From: Methanobacteriaceae archaeon
GTDB taxonomy: Archaea > Methanobacteriota > Methanobacteria > Methanobacteriales > Methanobacteriaceae
DNA length: 7,786 nt
Reading direction: 5' to 3'
Assembly: GCA_011620845.1 (NCBI GenBank)
Contig: WOYJ01000124.1
Location: forward strand, 1-7,786
Shown here: piece after piece, positions 1 through 7,786 of the stretch
Numbering within the stretch: position 1 is the stretch's first letter
Layout of the letters: each line of letters opens with the position of its first letter
Translations under genes and position numbers: made by a program
The notes under the pieces: generated by a model
The model's database searches: none
What the model saw: the letters and a program-made list of their open reading frames with translations, nothing else
What the model was told of the DNA's origin: nothing

Positions 1-34
1 GTATAAGATAATGAAAATATTTAGAGGCTAGAAA

Positions 35-418
35 ATGTGTCCAGTGGTTAAAATAGACATAATAGAAGGAAAATCAACGGAATATAAAAATGCAGTTTTA
101 AACGGGGTTCACCAGGCCATAATTAAGACTTTTAACGTCCCTGAAAGTGAACTATTACAGAGGTTGTACGAGCTGCCCTTCAACAACTTCGAGTACCCCA
201 AAGACAGAACTGTAAACGCCACCATCATAGAGATCACCATGTTCCCGGGGAGGAGTCTTAAAATTAAGAGGGAACTCTACCAGAGAATCATGATTAATCT
301 AAAGAAAAATCCAGGTATAGATGGTAGTGATGTGATGATCATCCTGCTGGAGCCTCCCCTGGAAAATTGGAGTGTAAGAGGCGGTAAACCAGCCGGTGAA
401 GTTGACTTTGATTTTTAA
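35..418 (+). CDS. Tautomerase-family (4-oxalocrotonate tautomerase-like) protein
   Basis: This 127-residue protein resembles the longer, single-gene tautomerase superfamily proteins (Pfam Tautomerase_2 type). Visible family features are the N-terminal beta strand PVVKIDIIEGKS (3-14), a second strand IIEITMFPGRS (64-74) followed by a helix with KRELYQRI (78-85), and the C-terminal block DVMIILLEPPLENWS (99-113) with a GG just after it. Family members use an N-terminal proline as general base in keto-enol tautomerisation or related chemistry; the substrate here is unknown. The odd point is that the predicted N-terminus is Met-Cys-Pro, so the proline would not be N-terminal after Met removal. 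No other in-frame start lies next to the proline. An AGAGG-like ribosome binding site lies at 23-27, 7 bases before the ATG. The gene points towards the acetate transporter gene and is not part of its operon. Its promoter is cut off by the window edge. Family assignment is fairly secure; function is not. Confidence 0.8.
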   Translation: MCPVVKIDIIEGKSTEYKNAVLNGVHQAIIKTFNVPESELLQRLYELPFNNFEYPKDRTVNATIIEITMFPGRSLKIKRELYQRIMINLKKNPGIDGSDVMIILLEPPLENWSVRGGKPAGEVDFDF

Positions 419-419
419 T

Positions 420-464
420 AAAAAAAAATAGCAGAATCCTGAAGCACATATATGACTCCAGGAT
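420..464 (-). terminator. Terminator of the acs-transporter transcript
   Basis: On the minus strand, downstream of the transporter stop codon, an inverted repeat (ATCCTG 436-441 pairing with CAGGAT 459-464) is followed shortly by nine uridines (A tract at 420-428 on the plus strand). A U tract is the usual archaeal intrinsic termination signal. The plus-strand transcript from the tautomerase gene meets the same stem but only a short T4 run (467-470), so termination in that direction is less clear. Confidence 0.5.
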
Positions 465-507
465 CCTTTTATACAGTCAGTTCTTGGAGGCCGTAGACCA
501 TATAAAT

Positions 508-1104
508 TTAAGTTGGTAAAACATCTCTTCCATGTGTTTCGTTTATAACCTCAGCCAGTCCGACGTAGGTAGCGCTTAATCCGGTTAATATTCCTTCATA
601 ACCTGCTATGAGTCCTATCATCTCATTTCCGGTTATATCGGCCAGTGCCAGGAGGAAGAACAGTATGGCCAAGGTGGCGAATATAACCTGTAACCCCCTG
701 CTTATTTTAAGCGTTCCAACGAACATCACCGCGGTGAAAACACCCCACATGAAGAGATAAGCTGTCATTGAAGCCGCATCTGGAGCTTCTGCCAGTCCCA
801 TCTTGGGCAGTAACAGTAGTATAGCGAATGAGTACCAGAACAGTCCATATGACCCGAAAGCCACTGTGGCGAATGTGTTCCCATTCTTATATTCCATGGC
901 ACTGGCTATTATCTGGGCAGTTCCCCCATAGGCCAATCCCATAGCCAGTATCATACTATTCATTGGATAAAATCCAGCATTGTGGAAGTTCAAAAGAACT
1001 GTGGTGAGTCCAAATGCTATCAGTCCAAGAGGAGTAGGATTAGCCGTTATATGTTTCGATAATTTACGTCCATCTATGGTTATAGTGGCGTATTCTTCTT
1101 CCAT
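508..1104 (-). CDS. Acetate uptake transporter, GPR1/FUN34/YaaH (SatP/AceTr) family
   Basis: This 198-residue membrane protein has about six hydrophobic segments (roughly 24-40, 50-68, 85-100, 113-131, 137-154, 162-185) after a short polar N-terminus. The family signature NPTPLGLIAFG (22-32) opens the first helix; FGSYGLFWYS (83-92) and the last-helix motif GYEGILTGLSATYVGLAEVIN (168-188) match the family pattern. Characterised relatives (E. coli SatP/YaaH, Methanosarcina AceP, yeast Ato1) move acetate or acetic acid across the cytoplasmic membrane. The gene follows acs on the same strand after 122 bases, and that gap shows no U tract on the transcript strand, so co-transcription is likely. 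The start ATG is preceded by an AGGGGGAT ribosome binding site (1113-1120). The gap also holds two copies of TATTTTAC (1212-1219 and 1223-1230, 11 bases apart), the second overlapping the acs stop codon; I see no convincing internal promoter. Transport of other short monocarboxylates, such as propionate, is not excluded. Confidence 0.92.
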   Translation of the reverse strand: MEEEYATITIDGRKLSKHITANPTPLGLIAFGLTTVLLNFHNAGFYPMNSMILAMGLAYGGTAQIIASAMEYKNGNTFATVAFGSYGLFWYSFAILLLLPKMGLAEAPDAASMTAYLFMWGVFTAVMFVGTLKISRGLQVIFATLAILFFLLALADITGNEMIGLIAGYEGILTGLSATYVGLAEVINETHGRDVLPT

Positions 1105-1226
1105 GTTTTTTTATCCCCCTACTTTTCTAGAACCCTAACTAATTTAATCTAATTCTATTTCTTAAATTCTCTATTTTCCTAAGATTTCTTATTTATTCGC
1201 TTTTTCAACTCTATTTTACTTTTATT

Positions 1227-3128
<1,902 letters not shown>

Positions 3129-3183
3129 TTTTCTCCCGCCTTTTGCTCTTTCTAAAATATGATTAGTTCTAAGTTCCTCCTAA

Positions 3184-3227
3184 TATATAAAGTTAACTAT
3201 TAATCATTATAAATCCTGATTAATCAT
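3184..3227 (-). promoter_or_regulatory. acs promoter with candidate operator repeats
   Basis: The minus strand carries TTTATATA (3191-3184), a near-ideal archaeal TATA box. A transcription start about 25 bases downstream, near 3161, would give a leader of about 33 bases holding the GGGAG ribosome binding site. Just upstream of the TATA box are two copies of ATTAATCAT (plus strand 3199-3207 and 3219-3227), exactly 20 bases apart, or about two helical turns; an inverted copy of TAATCAT lies at 3159-3165, near the predicted start. The TATA box is well supported; the operator role is inference. Confidence 0.65.
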
Positions 3228-3270
3228 GATAATATAGTTTGAGTGGATAAGAACAATTTTTAAGTTTTTG

Positions 3271-3320
3271 ATTTTTTGAAAAAAAATAACCCAATGTGAT
3301 AGCCTCAAAAATAAAAAAAA
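3271..3320 (-). terminator. Thermosome gene terminator (U tracts)
   Basis: Downstream of the thermosome stop, the minus-strand transcript contains two runs of eight uridines (A8 on the plus strand at 3313-3320 and 3279-3286). The second lies in an A/T inverted repeat centred near 3278. Tandem U runs are typical of archaeal intrinsic termination. They separate the thermosome transcript from the acs promoter. Confidence 0.55.
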
Positions 3321-3341
3321 GTAGATGTAAATGGTTTTAAA

Positions 3342-4985
<1,644 letters not shown>

Positions 4986-4989
4986 ATTT

Positions 4990-4998
4990 ATCACCTCT
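4990..4998 (-). promoter_or_regulatory. Thermosome ribosome binding site (decides start)
   Basis: The minus strand reads AGAGGTGAT here, a long match to the anti-Shine-Dalgarno end of archaeal 16S rRNA, followed by AAAT and the GTG at 4985-4983. The GTG at 4994-4992 is inside this site and so cannot be the start. An ATG overlapping the chosen GTG (4987-4985) is out of frame. Confidence 0.85.
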
Positions 4999-5014
4999 TA
5001 TTTTTCACTATTCG

Positions 5015-5057
5015 TAATTTATCAATGGGTTAGAGGTTATATAAATAATTTATCAAT
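5015..5057 (-). promoter_or_regulatory. Thermosome promoter: TATA box between two 12-bp direct repeats
   Basis: A strong TATA box, TTTATATA, lies on the minus strand at 5045-5038, predicting transcription start near 5012-5017 and a leader of about 30 bases. An identical 12-base sequence (TAATTTATCAAT on the plus strand) occurs at 5046-5057, directly abutting the TATA box on its upstream side, and at 5015-5026, over the predicted start. Copies are 31 bases apart, about three helical turns. This arrangement suits a regulator that blocks TBP/TFB or RNA polymerase, perhaps a heat-shock repressor; that role is inference. Confidence 0.65.
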
Positions 5058-5070
5058 AGGATGATCCATG

Positions 5071-5103
5071 AAAAATTAGATGAAAATAGCTTTAAAGCAG
5101 CTA
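5071..5103 (-). terminator. Possible terminator after the deformylase-like gene
   Basis: Just after the stop codon of the deformylase-like gene, the minus-strand transcript can pair 5087-5091 (TAGCT) with 5099-5103 (AGCTA) around a GCTTTAA loop, and then runs into a U-rich stretch (5071-5086). The stem is short, so the call is moderate. It would end the cpgS transcript before the thermosome promoter. Confidence 0.4.
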
Positions 5104-5107
5104 ATTA

Positions 5108-5653
5108 TTATGAGTCACTAATTTCATAGCTAAAATCCCATAAACACTTGCGTTCTTCGTCTTCTGATTCATTTAAGTGGTCCATCTCATGGGAAACTCC
5201 GTACGCCGTTGATCCTTCAAGAGTTAAAGGGCCTTGGATATGTTTAACTCGTATCTTCAAAGAACTGAGATCAAGTACGGCTTTTATGATGTCTTCCCCA
5301 TCGATCACTACTTTGTAAGGCCTTTTAACGATCTCTCTCTCCTGTTTTTCGCTGCATTTTTCCAGGCGCAGCACCCTCCCTTCTTCCTTTAGGATGACCG
5401 GGTTTGAGAAGAGGTAGATGGTTTCCAGGGTGTGTCCAAGTTTCTCCTCGGGATCATACCTGGTCACCTTATCTTTAATGGCCATCAACCTTACAGAGTC
5501 TTTTTTGGTTTTGTAACTCCAGTTTCCACCGAATTTGAGGGAGAATAAGAGGGGTAGGAAGACTTCGTGTTTGATGCCTAACTTCTTTATTATTTCCTGT
5601 TCCTGGAGGTTGAATTTCAGCTTCTTCTTAAGTTCTTCTTCTAGAAAGTCCAA
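5108..5653 (-). CDS. Peptide-deformylase-like metalloprotein, divergent
   Basis: This 181-residue protein resembles peptide deformylase in its second half. SHEMDHLNE (154-162) matches the HExxH zinc/iron motif (E. coli HEMDHL), giving ligands His155 and His159 and catalytic Glu156. LEKC (97-100) stands where deformylases have EGCLS, with Cys100 as the third ligand, and FSNPVIL (82-88) matches the strand usually read as INPEIL. The GxGLAAPQ motif is degenerate: the closest match, FGGNWSYKT (41-49), lacks the conserved Gln. Bacterial deformylase removes formyl from N-terminal Met; archaea start with unformylated Met, so the substrate here is unknown and the enzyme may be repurposed or inactive. 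The C-terminus is acidic with a late Cys170. Translation must start at TTG 5653: an in-frame stop (5671-5669) lies just upstream, the next Met is residue 57, and a good AGGTGG site sits four bases away. It lies 40 bases after cpgS, probably in the same operon. A different HExxH metalloprotein is the alternative. Confidence 0.65.
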   Translation of the reverse strand: MDFLEEELKKKLKFNLQEQEIIKKLGIKHEVFLPLLFSLKFGGNWSYKTKKDSVRLMAIKDKVTRYDPEEKLGHTLETIYLFSNPVILKEEGRVLRLEKCSEKQEREIVKRPYKVVIDGEDIIKAVLDLSSLKIRVKHIQGPLTLEGSTAYGVSHEMDHLNESEDEERKCLWDFSYEISDS

Positions 5654-5657
5654 TAAA

Positions 5658-5663
5658 CCACCT
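5658..5663 (-). promoter_or_regulatory. Ribosome binding site supporting a TTG start
   Basis: The minus strand reads AGGTGG at 5663-5658, followed by TTTA and then TTG at 5653-5651. This is the only start-like codon between the upstream in-frame stop at 5671-5669 and the body of the deformylase-like protein, so it fixes the start. Confidence 0.75.
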
Positions 5664-5667
5664 GTGT

Positions 5668-5690
5668 ATTAATTAAAAAAAGGAATTAAT
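5668..5690 (-). repeat. Inverted repeat with a U7 loop in the cpgS/deformylase-like gap
   Basis: The plus strand has ATTAATT (5668-5674), seven A and two G (5675-5683), then AATTAAT (5684-5690): a perfect 7-bp inverted repeat. On the transcript strand the loop is CCUUUUUUU. It sits between the cpgS stop and the next gene's ribosome binding site, so it could be a partial terminator or processing site that lowers downstream expression. This role is inference; an all A/T stem is weak. Confidence 0.4.
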
Positions 5691-5693
5691 ATT

Positions 5694-7073
5694 TCATTTG
5701 TTTTTAAAAGAATCTATAGCATCATCCACCACATTAAGTATCGACTGGGAGAGTACTTCATCGGTTCCATCCACCACGATGGGTATGTTGTCGCAGTACA
5801 CCACCTCGAGGCCAGCTTCCAGGGCGTCCTTGGTGGCCACATCCACAGCGGCTGCTTTGAGTTCGGTGAGCATCACATCTGCCTCATCGATGTGTTTTTC
5901 TATGTCCTTCTGCAGTAAGGGCCGGTTTGATAAATGAGGAGTAGTCCCCACGACTTTACAGCCATAGTTATCCTCGAGATAATCTATTAAAACACTTTGG
6001 ATAGCTTCCGGGGCGGTGGTTGCAAATAACACGTTTTTACCATCCACATCATCTAAAGGTTTGGGTCTAAACACGGTGCTGATGACCGTTGCCTCTGGAT
6101 TTATTTTCCGTATGAATTTCTCCAGGCCCTCCACCTTCTCGGGTGTTGCCATGGGCATTTCGCACATGGTTAAAACCACCAGGTCTGCCAGTTCCACCCG
6201 AAAGGGTCCGAAGAACCTTTCAATATTGATCAAAGGTTGGTTGGCCCCTACCAGTACTATATGTTTATCCGTCCTTACCGGTGGTATGGCTGCCCCGCTC
6301 CCTTCGAGTATCACGAAGTCTGCGTCGACTTCGTTGGCCAGTTTAGCTCCCTTAACCATGTTAGTGATAAAAACTTCACCCACCATTCCACCGCCGCATC
6401 TCCTGCAGCCGATGGTTAATATTCTACTCATAAGGGCGTCTTCCCAGTGGTCTGATGCCGCATGTATCCCCTTATCTGATTGTTCCATGAGGAACTGGGG
6501 TGTAATCTCGATCTCATCCCCCCTGACTATCTCCGGTTCCTCTGGTCCGCCCCTTCCCATGGCCACCACACATGGGTTGTAGTTATGTTGATGTATAACC
6601 CGGGCGGCATAGGCTGAGACAGCGGTTTTACCGATCCTCTTACCAGTACCCAGTATCTTCAGGGAAGGTTTCTCCAGGATGTCATGCTCGCCCAAGGGGA
6701 AGAATTTAAAATCAGGCCCTTCATAGGGTATTCCCCGGGAGAGGACTATATTTGCTATTTTAAAACGTTTAGAATAATCCACGATGGGCTCGTCGCTCAG
6801 GTCCATCACCACATCTGCGTCATATTCAGCTATCTTTTCATCTATGAGATCGTAAGGGATTTTATGGTGATCATGTCCGAAGTGAACTGTTCTTCCCATT
6901 TTTTCTGTGATGTCTTCTTCAGATACTTCCCGTAACTTTTCAGTGCCACCAATAAATATTACAGCAACGATCTCATTGTGCTCAATACTATCTAAAGTAT
7001 CTAATGCTGATTTTGTAACCGGTATGTAGTGTTCTCCATCCACTAGGCAGATCATCCTTCTCAAGCCATCCAC
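5694..7073 (-). CDS. cpgS: Cyclic 2,3-diphosphoglycerate synthetase
   Basis: This 459-residue cytoplasmic enzyme uses ATP to close 2,3-diphosphoglycerate into cyclic 2,3-diphosphoglycerate, a potassium-balanced anionic solute and phosphate/energy store in Methanobacteriales. Its length is close to the Methanothermus fervidus enzyme (about 460 residues). Visible features are the N-terminal MICLVDGEHYIPVT (7-20), a P-loop GTGKRIGKT (142-150), GRGGPEEPE (173-181), CRRCGGGMVGE (223-233), ILEGSGAAIPP (255-265), LVGANQP (274-280), and a C-terminal part with ELKAAAVDVAT (404-414) and YCDNIPIVVDGTD (426-438). The chosen start is GTG 7073, with a GGGGG ribosome binding site eight bases upstream; the ATG at codon 7 is possible but lacks a properly spaced site. 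The synthetase needs 2,3-diphosphoglycerate made by 2-phosphoglycerate kinase, whose gene is not in the window. A deformylase-like gene follows after 40 bases. Confidence 0.95.
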   Translation of the reverse strand: MDGLRRMICLVDGEHYIPVTKSALDTLDSIEHNEIVAVIFIGGTEKLREVSEEDITEKMGRTVHFGHDHHKIPYDLIDEKIAEYDADVVMDLSDEPIVDYSKRFKIANIVLSRGIPYEGPDFKFFPLGEHDILEKPSLKILGTGKRIGKTAVSAYAARVIHQHNYNPCVVAMGRGGPEEPEIVRGDEIEITPQFLMEQSDKGIHAASDHWEDALMSRILTIGCRRCGGGMVGEVFITNMVKGAKLANEVDADFVILEGSGAAIPPVRTDKHIVLVGANQPLINIERFFGPFRVELADLVVLTMCEMPMATPEKVEGLEKFIRKINPEATVISTVFRPKPLDDVDGKNVLFATTAPEAIQSVLIDYLEDNYGCKVVGTTPHLSNRPLLQKDIEKHIDEADVMLTELKAAAVDVATKDALEAGLEVVYCDNIPIVVDGTDEVLSQSILNVVDDAIDSFKNK

Positions 7074-7081
7074 AAATAAAA

Positions 7082-7086
7082 CCCCC
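7082..7086 (-). promoter_or_regulatory. cpgS ribosome binding site (supports GTG start)
   Basis: The minus strand reads CTGGGGGT here, with eight bases between the last G and the GTG at 7073-7071. This spacing favours GTG 7073 over the internal ATG at codon 7. Confidence 0.65.
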
Positions 7087-7134
7087 AGAAAAAGTTGCTA
7101 TAATCAAAATAGAAACGTTTTAGATTAAAAACGG

Positions 7135-7143
7135 TTTATAATT
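7135..7143 (-). promoter_or_regulatory. Possible cpgS TATA box
   Basis: The minus strand reads AATTATAAA at 7143-7135. A start about 26 bases downstream, near 7113, would give a leader of about 40 bases including the ribosome binding site. The match is weaker than those of acs and the thermosome gene; other AT-rich candidates occur nearby (for example around 7155-7160). Confidence 0.35.
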
Positions 7144-7244
7144 AAAAATACGATAAATTATTAAGGCATTATTTCATCAAGATTTAAACTAGAAATTAAG
7201 AATACAACTGTCATCATTTACAGATTTGAATACGGTCCGAATAT

Positions 7245-7589
7245 TTATCTCATGCTCATTATTTTCGCATTTTGAGTTTTTTCATACTTCATCGTGTCAT
7301 TATCTTGTACCTTGATCAGTTCCCTTCTTGATCTTTTCACCAACTCGTTGAGCCCGTTAGAAATGTTAGAAGATACTTCTCCATTGTTGTTTGCGAGGAC
7401 TTCGGATATAATATTGGACAAGACAAAAATAGCATATTTATGTTCGGCTTTGGTACGGTGAATGTGGTGTGGGCTTATGTTAAGACCAAGATAATCTTTA
7501 TATTCCTCCTTTAACTCGTATTTTTCATCCATATTTTTTAACACGTATACCAAAAATTGATGTAGCTGAATGAGTTCGTCTTTGTACAT
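7245..7589 (-). CDS. UPF0058 family protein
   Basis: This small soluble protein, 114 residues with the start chosen here, matches the archaeal UPF0058 family: MYKDELIQLHQFLVYVLKNMDE (1-22) is the characteristic N-terminus, and ISPHHIHRTKAEHKYAIFVLSNIISEVL (38-65) is the conserved core with the His-rich HHIHRTKAEH stretch (41-50). It is predicted largely helical; the C-terminal quarter is polar and basic (KRSRREL, 85-91). No function is established for the family to my knowledge; the clustered histidines and the acidic residues could bind metal, but that is conjecture. The longest frame begins at GTG 7601, but that codon overlaps the AAGGTG ribosome binding site, and ATG 7589 matches the usual family N-terminus. 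The gene stands alone, 171 bases upstream of cpgS, with no clear terminator in between. Confidence 0.88.
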   Translation of the reverse strand: MYKDELIQLHQFLVYVLKNMDEKYELKEEYKDYLGLNISPHHIHRTKAEHKYAIFVLSNIISEVLANNNGEVSSNISNGLNELVKRSRRELIKVQDNDTMKYEKTQNAKIMSMR

Positions 7590-7598
7590 ATTATCTGA

Positions 7599-7605
7599 CA
7601 CCTTT
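7599..7605 (-). promoter_or_regulatory. UPF0058 ribosome binding site (decides start)
   Basis: The minus strand reads AAAGGTG at 7605-7599, nine bases before ATG 7589. The upstream GTG (7601-7599) is the tail of this site, so it is not the start; the same arrangement occurs at the thermosome gene. Confidence 0.7.
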
Positions 7606-7689
7606 ACTAATTCAAGTCCTAGTGGGCATGTTTACTTATATTGTAGATGGTGGTTCATTACAGATAAAATAATTTAAATACGGATTTTG

Positions 7690-7718
7690 TTATAAATCAA
7701 TTATTTGTTATTAACAAA
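7690..7718 (-). promoter_or_regulatory. Possible UPF0058 promoter with 15-bp palindrome
   Basis: The minus strand has TTTATAAC (7697-7690), a fair TATA box, which would start transcription near 7667 and give a leader of about 78 bases. Closer candidates are TATTTAAAT (7680-7672) and CAATATAAG (7643-7635), so which is used is open. Just upstream of the first lies a perfect palindrome, TTTGTTA-T-TAACAAA (7704-7718), a plausible operator for a dimeric regulator. The region from 7602 to the window end otherwise holds only AT-rich sequence and one tiny frame. Confidence 0.4.
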
Positions 7719-7786
7719 CGTTTCACATGCCAAAGTATAGTATCGATGATCTGCTAAATAAAGGTTTTGACCGATATTAATAAAAT

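Noticed and set aside
11..31. Short ATG frame (six codons) upstream of the tautomerase gene
   Set aside because: It ends at TAG just before the tautomerase start and lies at the window edge; too short to support as a leader peptide.
3175..3181. Perfect AGGAGG-type Shine-Dalgarno on the minus strand upstream of acs
   Set aside because: It is about 45 bases before the acs ATG, with no start codon close behind it, and it lies immediately after the TATA box, upstream of the predicted transcription start, so it is probably not in the mRNA.
3199..3230. CRISPR-like or longer repeat array suggested by the repeated TAATCAT units
   Set aside because: There are only two direct copies of nine bases with a gap of 11, far from CRISPR repeat length; a regulatory site is the better reading.
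5029..5038. GTTAG-like element in the thermosome leader as an HSR1-type heat-shock operator
   Set aside because: Only one half-site (GTTAG at 5029-5033) is present; the paired CTAAC half with the right spacing is missing.
6016..6582. 188-codon open frame on the plus strand opposite cpgS
   Set aside because: It is a long frame but antisense to a clearly conserved enzyme, with no domain I recognise and no ribosome binding site that stands out.

Overview
The window looks like chromosomal DNA from a methanogenic archaeon of the order Methanobacteriales, most likely a mesophilic Methanobacterium or a close relative. The evidence is a cyclic 2,3-diphosphoglycerate synthetase gene (a solute made by Methanobacteriales and a few other methanogens), a group II chaperonin (thermosome) with a Gly-Met-rich tail, a UPF0058 protein, TTTATATA-type archaeal TATA boxes upstream of genes, and Shine-Dalgarno sequences matching GAGGTGAT. 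Species is not determinable by reading. Genes are compact, intergenic DNA is very AT-rich, and no gene-free stretch exceeds about 210 bases.

Layout: a tautomerase-family gene (35-418, +) converges on a block of minus-strand genes. Reading the minus strand from right to left, these are: a UPF0058 protein (7589-7245); cpgS for cyclic 2,3-diphosphoglycerate synthetase (7073-5694), followed after 40 bases by a peptide-deformylase-like gene (5653-5108), probably co-transcribed; a thermosome subunit (4985-3342) with its own promoter; and an acetate-assimilation pair, AMP-forming acetyl-CoA synthetase acs (3128-1227) followed by an acetate transporter of the GPR1/FUN34/YaaH family (1104-508). The last pair would import acetate and activate it to acetyl-CoA for biosynthesis, as expected of a hydrogenotrophic methanogen that assimilates acetate.

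Start codons needed correction from the longest open frames. The thermosome most likely starts at GTG 4985 and the UPF0058 protein at ATG 7589, because in both cases the farther-upstream GTG lies inside the Shine-Dalgarno sequence. The deformylase-like gene uses TTG and cpgS uses GTG.

No CRISPR array, mobile element, tRNA or rRNA was seen. The most unusual items are: a peptide-deformylase-like protein in an organism whose domain does not formylate initiator Met, with metal ligands kept but other motifs degenerate; a tautomerase whose catalytic proline is preceded by an extra Cys; and spaced repeats around the acs and thermosome TATA boxes that look like undescribed operators.
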